Positions 18,775-27,619 of a stretch of 64,000 nucleotides of DNA are shown piece by piece. The stretch comes from an uncultured Bacteroidia bacterium (GTDB taxonomy: Bacteria; Bacteroidota; Bacteroidia; Bacteroidales; F082). A program made the position numbers and the translations under genes. The notes under the pieces were generated by a model. The model did not search any database. It saw only the letters and a program-made list of their open reading frames with translations, and was not told where the DNA came from. The first letter of the stretch is position 1. Each line of letters begins with the position of its first letter. Where the stretch lies: the NCBI GenBank assembly GCA_902801465.1, contig CADCIH010000005.1, positions 1 through 64,000 of the forward strand, given 5' to 3'.

Positions 18775-19149
18775 ATGAAGAAAACCTTATTTGCTTTGGT
18801 CATGAGCGTTATCATGATCGGCCTTGCCTCTTGCGGCAATGGCGGCCACTCAAAAGCCTTCAACGAATCAAAGAAGGTTCTGGACAACGTGAAGAGCGAG
18901 ATCCAAAGTGCAAAAGACTGCGACGAAGTTGACATGGCTACCTTCGGTATCCTCGGTCTCCTCGGCGTGGAAGGCGTCGACGAAATGCCTGATGCTGAAC
19001 AAGAAGAACTCACCAAACTCACTGAAGAGATTGACAAGGTCCTTGAAGCCAAGAAAGCTGAACTGAATTGTCAAGATGACGAAAGTTGGTTTGACGAAGA
19101 AGAGGACATGCCTCTTGATGAACCCTACGAAGAAGAAGTGATGGAATAA
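18775..19149 (+). CDS. small acidic lipoprotein of unknown function
   Basis: A 124-residue protein with a lipoprotein signal peptide: hydrophobic residues 5-19, lipobox LASC, Cys about residue 21. The mature part is a helical, charged segment (about 25-105) followed by an extremely acidic tail rich in Asp and Glu to the end. I recognise no family. It has its own consensus promoter and its own strong terminator, so it is expressed as a single gene. The acidic tail could bind cations, but that is only a guess from composition. Confidence 0.75.
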   Translation: MKKTLFALVMSVIMIGLASCGNGGHSKAFNESKKVLDNVKSEIQSAKDCDEVDMATFGILGLLGVEGVDEMPDAEQEELTKLTEEIDKVLEAKKAELNCQDDESWFDEEEDMPLDEPYEEEVME

Positions 19150-19165
19150 TCATTTCAACACCTAT

Positions 19166-19210
19166 CAAAAAAAACGGAGGCGCTGTCAATGCAGCGCCTC
19201 CGTTTTTTTA
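19166..19210. terminator. bidirectional terminator between lipoprotein and C10 protease genes
   Basis: A 16-bp perfect stem (ACGGAGGCGCTG core pairing with CAGCGCCTCCGT) is flanked by A8 and T7 runs. The protease stop codon overlaps the T-run. Confidence 0.92.
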
Positions 19211-21769
19211 TCTAACCAGAATCTTCTTGGTCCTGACGGCTTGTCCGTTGAGATACCTTATCAAATAGATGCCTGGCGCCAGATTCTCAATGCTGTCACC
19301 GATACGTCGTCCGGTCAGGTCGAACACCTGTATCGTTGCGGCATCCCAATCCTCCGTCTCGAGATATTGCTCAAGGTCCAAAGGCATGTTCAGGTTCAGT
19401 CCCACCACACTGTCGTATTCAGGTAGGTGATACACCGTGGTGTAATAGCCCGGCTCGTGAAGGATGACACCGTTGAAATCATAAGAGCCTCCGCTGCTCA
19501 GATAATCCTCGATGAGGGTGAGTGAGGCGTTGAGCTCGTAGACACCAAGGTCAACAAGTCCGTGTTGGACCCTTAGGTGGCCGTCGAGGTCGTTCGTGTA
19601 ACCCGCTGGACCCGGTTTGCCCGCATTCAGGCAGATGCTCCGCGGCTCGATGTGCCAATCGGCATCCTCGAACTCGGCGCCCGTGCCTTGGGCGGGACGG
19701 ACGAAACGCACGTAGACTCCAGGCTCCTCGCCGTCGTTGGCTGCCGGCAGGTTGATGTTGCCCTCGCCGTTCATGCCACCTTGCACAGCGCAGTGCTCAA
19801 ACGAGGCGTTGCCAGTAACTTGGTGCTGCGTGCCATTGGCCTCGTTACCCCAGATGATGCAGTTGGTGTATTTGCTGTATTGGTTCTCGATGAATAGGCC
19901 ACCAGTGGCTTCGGTGGCACGATTCATCAAGATGTTGCAGTTGCTAAGCTGGCACTTGCCACGGGCATAGATGCCTCCGGCAGTGGCCGCTGTGTTGTTG
20001 CTGACGACGCATCCTTTCAAAATGGGTTTGTCGGTGTTGTACAGGTAAATGCCGCCCCCCTTGGTGGTAGCGGTGTTGTTGCTGATAACGCAGTTGGTGA
20101 TGACTGAGCTGTTGCGGTCGCACAGGCCGCCACCCATTGAGGCACTGTTGCCGGTGATGATGCAGTCGACCACCTGTGTCTGACCGATTCCGGTGGAGGA
20201 GTTGACATAGACACCACCGCCAAAGCCGTTGCTGGTGTTGTCGCGGATGATGCAGTTCGAGAGGGTGGTGTAGTCGTTCAGATACACACCGGCACCAGCG
20301 CCGGCCATGCCGTTCTGGATGATGAAGCCGTCCCATACCGCCCTGGAACCTGCGTTGAAGAACTCGGCTTGGTTCAGCACGCGTTTGGTGTTTTGGCCGT
20401 CGAGGATGGTGGGGTTGGCCTCGAGGTCACGGTCGCTCAGGCTGAAGCCGGGACCCTCGTTGCCGCTGAAACCGCCATACACCTTGTTGGAAGCTGCGAT
20501 GTTGAAAGCGTTGACGGGATCGGTGTCGTCACCATAGTAGGTGCCGCTCTTCACCCATACCTTGGTGCTTCCTCCGCTGGAAAGATAGGTGGCATATTCT
20601 AATAAAGGTGTCGCATTGGCCCAGGAAGAGCCGTTGCCGGTTCCGTCGGCACTGACGTAGATGATGCCGTTCTCATCGGCACGGATGTCCATGGGGACGA
20701 TGTTGAAAACGGCAGCTTGGCCTTCGCTGAATCCGTTGACATCATATAAAGAATAGTATTGGCTGTCGCCACTGCCACTCCAACCGAAGTTGAAATGGAA
20801 GAGGTCGTTGCTGTCGTATCCGTCGCAAACAAAGGCGTGTCCGCTGCTGCCGTTGGCACCCGAATAGTACAAGGGGTGGGAGAGGTCGAGCTCGGCTTTT
20901 AACATCTCAATCCAGAGATCATGCTCGTAGGAGCTCTTCTGGCGATACTTGGCGCCACAATAGCCGAAATAGGAGCGTAAGGCAGTCTCCACGTCCCTTG
21001 ACTGGGCACCGCTACCATCGGCACCATAGTTCATGTTGACACTGACGCCGCAATGGTACATCAGTGTGGCTACGGCATCGTTGTGGCTGTAAATCTGCTC
21101 GGGCATGGAATTCCACTGGTAGGTGGTAGCGCCGAAATTGGCATATTGCTCACCGTATTCGCCGTGTACATAACTATGTGAACCGAAACCTACCTCGGGA
21201 TGGTTCCAATATTTCATTACTTGTGACATTGCGCAGGCAACACAACCAGCGTAAGCGTGTCCACATGGACCGCCCCACCAGCCTCCACCTGTTGAAGGAC
21301 AATATTCGTTGTAGTAGCAATCCTGATTCCAATGGGTGGTGATCAACGGGGTCACGGTGGTGGTGTTCTTTGCGGCAAAACGGCCGTTCAAGGCGTCGTC
21401 CCATTGGCGCAGCACGTCTTCTTCGGGTTGGATCCCGTATGCCTCGGCGTAGTCGACCATGTCCTTGTAATGTTGGATCCACCAGCGGTAGTTGTCAGGC
21501 GCATAGTCCAAATCGGGGAATTTCTCATTTTGGGAATATCCCAATACGGGTGGTAATACAGTGCTGCCTGAGATCATAACAAACCCGTTGTCGCCAACAT
21601 TATAGATATAAACCCTGTCGGATGAAACAAGGGTAAGAGCCTCGCCTTTAGCGGCGAAATTGGCTTCGGCAAAAGCCCGGGCAGTCTGCTTGGCTTGCGC
21701 TTCCGTGACTTGTGAATAACCTGTAAACGACAAGGTTATTAAGAGGATTAGGGTAATTAATTTCTTCAT
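19208..21769 (-). CDS. secreted C10 family (streptopain-like) cysteine protease with beta-helix and T9SS sorting domain
   Basis: An 853-residue secreted protein. It has a signal peptide ([20 protein letters not shown]) and a Spi-type inhibitory propeptide (about 20-110). The C10 peptidase domain has catalytic Cys in [18 protein letters not shown] near residue 178 and the His region [19 protein letters not shown] near residue 310. A right-handed beta-helix follows (about 390-680) with repeated short N-x-C-x-I and N-N-T blocks typical of pectate-lyase-like folds. A Por (T9SS) sorting domain ends [24 protein letters not shown]. The beta-helix may bind glycans. I use the ATG at 21767-21769; 19 upstream in-frame residues precede the signal peptide and cover the promoter. 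Confidence 0.9.
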   Translation of the reverse strand: MKKLITLILLITLSFTGYSQVTEAQAKQTARAFAEANFAAKGEALTLVSSDRVYIYNVGDNGFVMISGSTVLPPVLGYSQNEKFPDLDYAPDNYRWWIQHYKDMVDYAEAYGIQPEEDVLRQWDDALNGRFAAKNTTTVTPLITTHWNQDCYYNEYCPSTGGGWWGGPCGHAYAGCVACAMSQVMKYWNHPEVGFGSHSYVHGEYGEQYANFGATTYQWNSMPEQIYSHNDAVATLMYHCGVSVNMNYGADGSGAQSRDVETALRSYFGYCGAKYRQKSSYEHDLWIEMLKAELDLSHPLYYSGANGSSGHAFVCDGYDSNDLFHFNFGWSGSGDSQYYSLYDVNGFSEGQAAVFNIVPMDIRADENGIIYVSADGTGNGSSWANATPLLEYATYLSSGGSTKVWVKSGTYYGDDTDPVNAFNIAASNKVYGGFSGNEGPGFSLSDRDLEANPTILDGQNTKRVLNQAEFFNAGSRAVWDGFIIQNGMAGAGAGVYLNDYTTLSNCIIRDNTSNGFGGGVYVNSSTGIGQTQVVDCIITGNSASMGGGLCDRNSSVITNCVISNNTATTKGGGIYLYNTDKPILKGCVVSNNTAATAGGIYARGKCQLSNCNILMNRATEATGGLFIENQYSKYTNCIIWGNEANGTQHQVTGNASFEHCAVQGGMNGEGNINLPAANDGEEPGVYVRFVRPAQGTGAEFEDADWHIEPRSICLNAGKPGPAGYTNDLDGHLRVQHGLVDLGVYELNASLTLIEDYLSSGGSYDFNGVILHEPGYYTTVYHLPEYDSVVGLNLNMPLDLEQYLETEDWDAATIQVFDLTGRRIGDSIENLAPGIYLIRYLNGQAVRTKKILVR

Positions 21770-21784
21770 GTAGAAAAATTTTTG

Positions 21785-21823
21785 CAAATATATAACTTTG
21801 TATGGAAAAAAAACGTATTTTTG
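21785..21823. promoter_or_regulatory. divergent promoters: C10 protease (minus) and thrS (plus)
   Basis: The minus-strand -7 box is 21785-21792 (TATATTTG). Two plus-strand boxes, TAACTTTG at 21793-21800 and TATTTTTG at 21816-21823, point to thrS; the second is better placed for the ATG at 21851. Confidence 0.6.
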
Positions 21824-21850
21824 CACGCTTTTTCAAAAAGGTATAAAAAC

Positions 21851-23791
21851 ATGATCAATATAACCTTCCCTGACCAAAGTGTCAGACAGTTTGAATCCGG
21901 CGTCACGCCGTTGGATATCGCCAAGAGCCTGAGCGAAGGATTGGCGCGTAATGTGTTGGCAGCTAAAGTGAATGGAATGAAGTGGGATGCCACCCGCCCC
22001 ATCACCGAGGATGCCACCATCCAACTGTTTACTTGGAACGACCCGGAAGGCAAAGCCGCTATGTGGCACTCGTCAGCCCACCTGATGGCCGCCGCCATCG
22101 AAGCGCTCTACCCGGGCGTGAAGTTCGGCATCGGCCCCTCAGTCGACAACGGCTTCTATTATGATATCGACACGGGCGACCTCACCCTGACCGAAGCCGA
22201 TTTGGTCAACATCGAGAAGAAGATGCTTGAGCTGGCCCGTGAGAAGCAGACCTTCGAACGTGTGGAAGTGAGCAAGGCCGACGCCCTGAAGTATTTCACA
22301 GAGAAAGGCGATCCCTACAAGGTGGAGCTGATCAACGACCTCGAAGACGGTACCATTACCTATTATAGAAATGGAAACTTCACGGATCTTTGCCGTGGTC
22401 CCCATATCCCGAACACCAGCTTCATCAAAGCCGTGAAGCTGACCGCACTGGCTGGCGCCTACTGGCGTGGCGATGAGAAGCGCAAGCAACTCACCCGTGT
22501 GTACGGCATCACCTTCCCGAAACAGAAGGACCTCGAAGAATACCTGGTGCTGCTCGAAGAGGCCAAGAAACGCGACCACCGCAAGCTGGGCCGCGAACTT
22601 GAACTCTTCATGTTTAGCGACATGGTGGGCAAGGGCCTCCCGATCTGGCTGCCCAAAGGCACCGAGCTTCGCCTTCGCCTGCAGGACTACCTGACCAAGA
22701 TCCAGAAAGAATATGGCTACGAACAGGTGATCACCCCTCATATCGGTGGTAAGCAACTCTATGTCACCTCCGGTCACTGGGATCACTATGGCGAAGACAG
22801 CTTCCGCCCGATCACCACACCCGAAGAAGGGGAGGAGTACCTGCTGAAACCCATGAACTGCCCGCACCACTGCATGATCTTCAAGAACAAACCGCGTTCT
22901 TATAAAGACCTGCCGTTCCGCTGCGCCGAGTTCGGTACCGTGTATCGCTACGAACAGAGCGGCGAGCTCCACGGACTGACCCGTGTGCGTTCGTTCACAC
23001 AAGACGATGCCCATATCTTCTGCCGTCCCGACCAGGTGAAGGAAGAGTTCATCCGCGTGATGGAGATCATCGAGATCATCTTCAAGGCGCTGAACTTCCA
23101 GAACTTCGAGGCACAGATCTCGCTTCGCGACCCCAACGACCATGAGAAGTACGTGGGTACCGACGAGAACTGGGCTAAGGCTGAGGCCGCCATCCAGGAA
23201 GCCTGCGAGGAAAAGGGCCTTCCCGCACATGTTGAATATGGCGAAGCCGCTTTCTACGGTCCCAAACTCGACTTCATGGTGAAGGACGCCCTCGGACGTA
23301 AATGGCAACTGGGTACCATCCAGGTGGACTACAACCTGCCTGAGCGTTTCGACCTTAGCTATATCGGCGCCGACAACGAGAAACACCGCCCCGTGATGGT
23401 GCACCGCGCCCCCTTCGGATCAATGGAACGTTTCGTGGCTGTGCTGCTTGAACATTGCGCCGGCGAGTTCCCGCTGTGGCTGGCTCCCGACCAAGTGATC
23501 ATCCTCCCTGTGAGCGAAAAATATCTGAATTTTGCAGAAAAAGTGCAAACGTATCTGAAAAAGTCCGATATTCGCAGCCTCATTGACGAACGTAACGAGA
23601 AGATCGGCCGTAAGATCCGTGACGCTGAAATGAAGAAATATCCCTTCATGGTCATCGTGGGCGAGAAAGAAGAGGCCGAGAACGCAGTCTCAGTGAGAGC
23701 CCACGGACAAGTGGACATGGGCTCGATGGACCTCGAAGCCTTCGCCAAGATGATAAACGAAAAAGTAAAAGAAGAACAAAGCATCCGCTGA
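21851..23791 (+). CDS. thrS: threonine--tRNA ligase
   Basis: A 646-residue class II aminoacyl-tRNA synthetase that charges tRNA-Thr. Domain order: N-terminal TGS domain (about 1-60); editing (TAD) domain with [17 protein letters not shown]; catalytic core with zinc-ligand Cys in MNCPHHC; motif 2 around [16 protein letters not shown]; motif 3 [18 protein letters not shown]; and an anticodon-binding domain to the end. Length is normal. The ATG at 21851 gives the conserved [10 protein letters not shown] start. It heads the conserved thrS-infC-rpmI-rplT cluster. No T-box-like leader fits in the short upstream region. Confidence 0.98.
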   Translation: MINITFPDQSVRQFESGVTPLDIAKSLSEGLARNVLAAKVNGMKWDATRPITEDATIQLFTWNDPEGKAAMWHSSAHLMAAAIEALYPGVKFGIGPSVDNGFYYDIDTGDLTLTEADLVNIEKKMLELAREKQTFERVEVSKADALKYFTEKGDPYKVELINDLEDGTITYYRNGNFTDLCRGPHIPNTSFIKAVKLTALAGAYWRGDEKRKQLTRVYGITFPKQKDLEEYLVLLEEAKKRDHRKLGRELELFMFSDMVGKGLPIWLPKGTELRLRLQDYLTKIQKEYGYEQVITPHIGGKQLYVTSGHWDHYGEDSFRPITTPEEGEEYLLKPMNCPHHCMIFKNKPRSYKDLPFRCAEFGTVYRYEQSGELHGLTRVRSFTQDDAHIFCRPDQVKEEFIRVMEIIEIIFKALNFQNFEAQISLRDPNDHEKYVGTDENWAKAEAAIQEACEEKGLPAHVEYGEAAFYGPKLDFMVKDALGRKWQLGTIQVDYNLPERFDLSYIGADNEKHRPVMVHRAPFGSMERFVAVLLEHCAGEFPLWLAPDQVIILPVSEKYLNFAEKVQTYLKKSDIRSLIDERNEKIGRKIRDAEMKKYPFMVIVGEKEEAENAVSVRAHGQVDMGSMDLEAFAKMINEKVKEEQSIR

Positions 23792-23822
23792 TGCATTAAT
23801 AATAAGGTGTATAATAAAAGTA

Positions 23823-23840
23823 TAGGAGATTAAAACAATA
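23823..23840 (+). promoter_or_regulatory. Shine-Dalgarno and rare ATA start of infC
   Basis: TAGGAG at 23823-23828 is one of very few strong SD sequences in this window. It is followed 9 bases later by ATA, in frame with the conserved IF-3 sequence. Shine-Dalgarno plus rare start is the expected arrangement for IF-3 autoregulation. Confidence 0.7.
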
Positions 23841-24404
23841 GCACAGATCCCCAACAGAGGCAACAACTCGCCGCGTAACGGAAAGAAAGGCGAAAACCAG
23901 CATCGGGTCAACGAAGAAATCAAAGCCCCGATGGTGCGACTGGTAGGCGAAGGAATCGAAACCAACATCTATCCACTGAAAGAGGCATTGCGCATTGCCG
24001 AGAGCATGGAACTGGATTTGGTGGAGATCTCTCCCGATGCCAATCCCCCGGTCTGCAAAGTGATGGACTACAAGAAATTCGTCTTCGACCAGAAGAAGAA
24101 ACAAAAGGAAATCAAGTCGAACGCCACCAAGATGGTGGTCAAGGAAATCCGCCTGGGACCCCAGACCGATGACCACGACTTCGAATTCAAACTCAACCAC
24201 GCCAAACGCTTCCTTCAGGACGGCAACAAGGTGAAGGTCGAGGTGTTCTTCAGAGGACGTTCCATCGTCTATAAAGACCAAGGTGAGATCATCCTGCTTC
24301 GCTTCGCCCAAGAACTGGAAGAGTTCGGCAAAGTCGAGATGATGCCCAAACTGGAAGGGAAACGCATGATGATGATGATCGCTCCTAAAGGTACTAAGAA
24401 TTAA
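23838..24404 (+). CDS. infC: translation initiation factor IF-3, non-AUG start
   Basis: IF-3 (about 188 residues) binds the 30S subunit and proofreads initiation. The conserved IF3-N block HRVNEEIKAPMVRLVGEG starts well upstream of the first in-frame ATG (23931), so that ATG cannot be the start. The frame opens after an in-frame TAG at 23823-23825 and has no ATG, GTG or TTG before 23931. A clear Shine-Dalgarno (TAGGAG, 23823-23828) sits 9 bases before an ATA at 23838, which I take as the initiator. An ATT at 23829 is in frame but directly abuts the SD. A rare initiation codon is the known basis of infC autoregulation in E. coli (AUU). The C-domain ends MMMMIAPKGTKN. Confidence 0.93.
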   Translation: MAQIPNRGNNSPRNGKKGENQHRVNEEIKAPMVRLVGEGIETNIYPLKEALRIAESMELDLVEISPDANPPVCKVMDYKKFVFDQKKKQKEIKSNATKMVVKEIRLGPQTDDHDFEFKLNHAKRFLQDGNKVKVEVFFRGRSIVYKDQGEIILLRFAQELEEFGKVEMMPKLEGKRMMMMIAPKGTKN

Positions 24405-24436
24405 CTCATTTTTAAACTTATAAATTAATAGTAAAA

Positions 24437-24631
24437 ATGCCGAAAATGAAGACCAAGTCCGGCGCCAAGAAACGTTTCGAATTAACCGGCACCGGCAGAA
24501 TCAAGAGGAAGCATGCTTATCATGGCCACATCCTGACCAAGAAAAGCCAGAAGAGAAAACGTAATCTTGACCACACCGCCATCGTGGAGAGCGTGGACGA
24601 GAAGACCGTCAAGAGAATGCTCCTGAAGTAA
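24437..24631 (+). CDS. rpmI: 50S ribosomal protein L35
   Basis: A 64-residue basic protein with the L35 pattern: [14 protein letters not shown] at the start, [12 protein letters not shown]-like centre (here [14 protein letters not shown]) and [10 protein letters not shown]. It lies 32 bases after infC and before rplT in the universal infC-rpmI-rplT order. Confidence 0.98.
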   Translation: MPKMKTKSGAKKRFELTGTGRIKRKHAYHGHILTKKSQKRKRNLDHTAIVESVDEKTVKRMLLK

Positions 24632-24706
24632 ACCAATTGTTTAACTTTGTTCCAGCAGAAAAGATCCCGCAATGGGGCGGGGCGCTGAACGAAAAATCAC
24701 AAAAAA

Positions 24707-25051
24707 ATGACAAGATCAGTCAATGCCGTGGCCTCAAGAGCCAGGCGCAAGAAAATCCTTAAACAGACCAAAGGTCAGTTCAGAACCAGAAAGAATGTCT
24801 GGACTGTGGCAAAGAACTCCTGGGAAAAAGGACAAACCTACGCTTACCGCGACAGAAGAAACAAGAAACGTGACTTCCGCGCTCTGTGGATCGTCCGTAT
24901 CAACGCCGCCGTGCGTGCCTACGACATGTCTTACAGCGTGTTCATGGACAAACTCAACAAAGCCGGTATCGAAATCAACCGTAAAGTCCTCGCCGACCTG
25001 GCTCTGAACAACCCGGAAGCTTTCAAGGCTATCGTTGAACAGGTGAAGTAA
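24707..25051 (+). CDS. rplT: 50S ribosomal protein L20
   Basis: A 114-residue L20, needed early in 50S assembly. It begins [19 protein letters not shown] and contains the conserved [18 protein letters not shown]-type block and [10 protein letters not shown] 75-base gap separates it from rpmI and holds a weak TAACTTTG box (24642-24649) that may add transcription. I cannot make out an L20-binding operator fold with confidence. A strong terminator follows. Confidence 0.98.
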   Translation: MTRSVNAVASRARRKKILKQTKGQFRTRKNVWTVAKNSWEKGQTYAYRDRRNKKRDFRALWIVRINAAVRAYDMSYSVFMDKLNKAGIEINRKVLADLALNNPEAFKAIVEQVK

Positions 25052-25069
25052 TCCCGTTTCAAAAACGAT

Positions 25070-25101
25070 AAAAAGCGCGGCCCTAAAGTCGCGCTTTTTT
25101 A
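25070..25101 (+). terminator. terminator of the thrS-infC-rpmI-rplT cluster
   Basis: AAAAAGCGCG pairs with CGCGCTTTTT around a 10-base loop, ending in T6. Confidence 0.85.
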
Positions 25102-25124
25102 TTGAAAAAAAGTTCAAAAAACTC

Positions 25125-25154
25125 TTGCAGGTTTCAAAAATAGTTGTACCTTTG
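25125..25154 (+). promoter_or_regulatory. promoter of the tRNA-Leu pair
   Basis: TTG at 25125-25127 and TACCTTTG at 25147-25154, 19 bases apart. The tRNA starts 14 bases downstream. Confidence 0.78.
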
Positions 25155-25167
25155 CAGCCGATTTACA

Positions 25168-25254
25168 GCCCAGGTGGTGAAATTGGTAGACACGCTACTT
25201 TGAGGGGGTAGTGCCGATTACGGCATGCAAGTTCGACTCTTGTCCTGGGCACCA
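25168..25254 (+). tRNA. tRNA-Leu (anticodon GAG)
   Basis: A class II tRNA. The acceptor stem GCCCAGG pairs with CCTGGGC, the D-arm segment GGTGAAATTGGTAGACACG is leucine-type, and the anticodon loop is TTTGAGG. A long variable arm (GGTAGTGCCGATTACGGCAT) and T-loop GTTCGACTC follow. The CCA end is encoded (25252-25254). Confidence 0.95.
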
Positions 25255-25273
25255 TCGAAACAAAAACTCCTTA

Positions 25274-25355
25274 GCCCCGATGGCGGAATTGGTAGACGCG
25301 TACGTTTCAGGTGCGTATTTCGAGAGGAGTGCAGGTTCGACTCCTGTTCGGGGCA
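25274..25355 (+). tRNA. tRNA-Leu (anticodon CAG)
   Basis: The acceptor stem GCCCCGA pairs with TCGGGGC. It has a leucine-type D-arm, anticodon loop TTCAGGT, a long variable arm and T-loop GTTCGACTC. The CCA is not encoded. It lies 19 bases after the first tRNA-Leu and is probably co-transcribed with it. Confidence 0.95.
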
Positions 25356-25360
25356 CATCA

Positions 25361-25387
25361 GCAACCTATAATCGGGTTGCTTTTTTT
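25361..25387 (+). terminator. terminator after the tRNA-Leu pair
   Basis: GCAACC pairs with GGTTGC around TATAATCG and is followed by T7. The next gene starts only three bases later, so read-through may supply it. Confidence 0.75.
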
Positions 25388-25389
25388 AT

Positions 25390-26280
25390 ATGAAAAAGAC
25401 TAGCCACTCCAAAGAAAACCCCTTGAAATTCAAAGTCGTTGAACCATCACCACTGATGGAATTCATCATGCGGAAAATGGATGGTATCAGCCGTACACGT
25501 GCAAAACACCTGCTCACCAACGGCTGCATCAGCGTGGACGGAGAACGTACCACACAATTCGACTTCGAACTGAAACCCGGAATGACCGTGGAAATAGGCA
25601 AACCCTCCGCCAAAGAACGCTTCCAAAGCAAATGGCTCAAAATTGTCTATGAAGATAAATACATCGTGGTCATCGAGAAAAAAGAAGGTATCCTCACCAA
25701 TAGCCCCACCAAAGACAAAGACACCGCCCAAAGTGTACTCAACCACTATTTTACCGTGTCACAACAACGCTGCCGAGCCCATACCATTCACCGCCTCGAC
25801 CGCGACACCTCAGGCCTGATGCTCTTCGCAAAGGACAAGAAAGTGGCACTCATGTTCGAAGAAGATTGGAAAGACATCGTCTACGACCGCCGCTATATCG
25901 CCGTGTGCGAGGGTAGGGTGGAACCCCGCGAAGGAACCGTGAAATCGTGGCTCAAAGACAATAAAATGTTCGTCACCTATTCCAGTCCCACCGACAACGG
26001 GGGTAAACTCGCCATCACCCACTACCAAGTGCTGGTAAGCAACAACAATTATTCACTCGTCGACTTCCACCTGGAGACTGGACGAAAAAACCAAATCCGC
26101 GTCCATGCACAAGACCTCGGACACCCCATCGTGGGCGATGAGAAATACGGCTCCACCGACAACAGCCTCGGCCGCCTCTGCCTCCATGCCTACAAACTCT
26201 GCTTCCATCATCCATTGAAAGACAAGGACATGGAGTTTGAGACACCGTTCCCGACAGTGTTCGACAAACCGTTTCATTAA
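25390..26280 (+). CDS. RluA-family pseudouridine synthase
   Basis: A 296-residue protein with an N-terminal S4 RNA-binding domain (ISRTRAKHLLTNGCISVDG, about residues 35-80). A RluA-type catalytic domain follows, with the HRLDRDTSGLMLFAKD motif whose Asp is the nucleophile. GRKNQIRVHAQDLGHPIVGDEKYG is also typical of the family. It isomerises a uridine in rRNA (RluD/RluC-like) or tRNA; the exact site cannot be told from sequence. The start lies immediately after the tRNA terminator, and I see no separate promoter. Confidence 0.94.
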   Translation: MKKTSHSKENPLKFKVVEPSPLMEFIMRKMDGISRTRAKHLLTNGCISVDGERTTQFDFELKPGMTVEIGKPSAKERFQSKWLKIVYEDKYIVVIEKKEGILTNSPTKDKDTAQSVLNHYFTVSQQRCRAHTIHRLDRDTSGLMLFAKDKKVALMFEEDWKDIVYDRRYIAVCEGRVEPREGTVKSWLKDNKMFVTYSSPTDNGGKLAITHYQVLVSNNNYSLVDFHLETGRKNQIRVHAQDLGHPIVGDEKYGSTDNSLGRLCLHAYKLCFHHPLKDKDMEFETPFPTVFDKPFH

Positions 26281-26292
26281 AAAAACAAAAAT

Positions 26293-26317
26293 CCGTCAAG
26301 CAATTGGCGGTTTTTTT
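26293..26317 (+). terminator. terminator after the pseudouridine synthase gene
   Basis: CCGTCAA pairs with TTGGCGG around a 4-base loop, followed by T7. Confidence 0.75.
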
Positions 26318-26340
26318 GTCTTTTTTGAGTTTTTCTTTAT

Positions 26341-26348
26341 TATCTTTG
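26341..26348 (+). promoter_or_regulatory. -7 element of the adhesin-like gene
   Basis: TATCTTTG (TAnnTTTG). The ATG follows at 26386. TTG triplets upstream are not at ideal spacing. Confidence 0.5.
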
Positions 26349-26385
26349 CGTTTTAAACAGAAAACGTTTTACCTAAAATTTTTTT

Positions 26386-27453
26386 ATGAGAAGATTTCTT
26401 TTATTAGCCATGTTTCTTCTGGGAAGCACAGTGATTTTGACTGCTCAAGAAGAAATAGTTCTTTTTTCAGATGATTTTGAAGATGGCACCTTGGACCAAT
26501 GGACCTTAGTTGATGCCGATTGCGATGGACATAATTGGTATATTTCGGAATACGAGGGGAATCATACTGCCTATTCAAGTTCAATGGTCTCTAATCCTGA
26601 CAACTATTTAATCTCGCCTTGGCTTCCTGGTGCCACCAGAATCGAGTTCAAGATCTGGACGGATTTTGATTCTGACGATTATTACGAGGTCTTGGCTTCT
26701 TCTACAGGTGACCAACTCGAGGATTTTACAGAAGTGGTTTGCTCTGGCATTGCAAGTGATTTCGGCTATAGTTTTCATTCTGCCACACTTCCGGAAAATA
26801 CAAAATACATCGCTTTTCGGCACTACAACAGTGAACACCAAAGATTCTTGGAACTGGACGATGTTTTTGTGTACGGTCATCAAGTTAACATCATCAATAA
26901 CATCAATATAACTGGTTTCACGGCTCCTTTCTGGGGTGAGCATCCTGATTACAGCCTCACGGTTCCTGATGGCGCTCTTTACACCGTTGATGAGGTGATT
27001 TGGTATTATAACAATAATTACATGGCTCCGGATGCTATTTTCGTTGATGCGACAGGCTATTATTACATGGGTGTTTCTGTCAAGCCAGCCGATGGCTGGT
27101 ACATCAGCCCCGACGCCACGGTCCTCTTCAATGGTGACGCATCTATTAATGATGTCACATTCAACGTCCTTCTTTCCGATGGAACATTAAGAGTCTTTAC
27201 CATCGATTTTGGGGTGGATCCTACCATGGGAGTTGATGAGTGCTCCTCGGCAAGACTCGTTGTGTGGCCCAACCCAGTAGCCCATTCCTTATTCCTCGAA
27301 GGAGTGGACGATGAACTCGTCAATGTTTACGACAATACAGGACGCATGGTGCTTCAAGGGCACTACAACGGTCATCTCAATGTGAGTGCATTGCCGAAAG
27401 GCGTGTATTCGGTTACCGTTGCTGGCCGAACAGTGAAGTTTGTCAAGGATTAA
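26386..27453 (+). CDS. secreted cleaved-adhesin-like protein with T9SS sorting domain
   Basis: A 355-residue secreted protein. A signal peptide (residues 1-20, ending LTAQ) is followed by a jelly-roll domain of the cleaved-adhesin type (about 25-180). That domain contains DDFEDGTLDQWTLVDADCDG and LISPWL..ATRIEFKIW, the pattern seen in gingipain adhesin domains. A middle beta-rich part (about 185-280) has no clear family. A Por C-terminal domain (about 285-355) shows VVWPNPVAHSLFLEG, VYDNTGRMVLQG and LPKGVYSVTV. It should be exported by the type IX system and surface-attached. It has lower GC content than its neighbours. Confidence 0.85.
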   Translation: MRRFLLLAMFLLGSTVILTAQEEIVLFSDDFEDGTLDQWTLVDADCDGHNWYISEYEGNHTAYSSSMVSNPDNYLISPWLPGATRIEFKIWTDFDSDDYYEVLASSTGDQLEDFTEVVCSGIASDFGYSFHSATLPENTKYIAFRHYNSEHQRFLELDDVFVYGHQVNIINNINITGFTAPFWGEHPDYSLTVPDGALYTVDEVIWYYNNNYMAPDAIFVDATGYYYMGVSVKPADGWYISPDATVLFNGDASINDVTFNVLLSDGTLRVFTIDFGVDPTMGVDECSSARLVVWPNPVAHSLFLEGVDDELVNVYDNTGRMVLQGHYNGHLNVSALPKGVYSVTVAGRTVKFVKD

Positions 27454-27511
27454 TCATTATGAATATCTAAACCAATTGTTCCATGAAAAGAGCTCTACAT
27501 CTCATCAAGGA

Positions 27512-27604
27512 TGTTATGGTGGACGACGCAGCTTTGAAGGTCTCAAACCCGGTGTTTATGTGGTTAACACTGCTGAGCATTCATTTAAATTAATGATTGA
27601 ATAA
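27512..27604 (+). pseudogene. orphan remnant of a T9SS sorting domain
   Basis: Between the adhesin-like gene and the transketolase gene, one frame reads a fragment containing FEGLKPGVYVVNTAEHSFKLMIE followed by TAA. This matches the last strand pair of a Por C-terminal sorting domain (L-x-PGVYVV...). No signal peptide or domain precedes it. It is probably the leftover 3' end of a decayed secreted-protein gene. Confidence 0.55.
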
Positions 27605-27619
27605 ACAAAATTTAACAAT

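Noticed and set aside
22139-23404. 421-codon antisense frame within thrS
   Set aside because: Shadow of highly conserved thrS; no plausible motifs or promoter.
24632-24706. L20 autoregulatory operator between rpmI and rplT
   Set aside because: Gap is short and I could not build the pseudoknot-like L20 site by eye.
27483-27589. Short open frame MKRALHL... between adhesin-like and transketolase genes
   Set aside because: 35 codons with no promoter or similarity; the neighbouring frame holds a T9SS-tail remnant that explains the sequence better.
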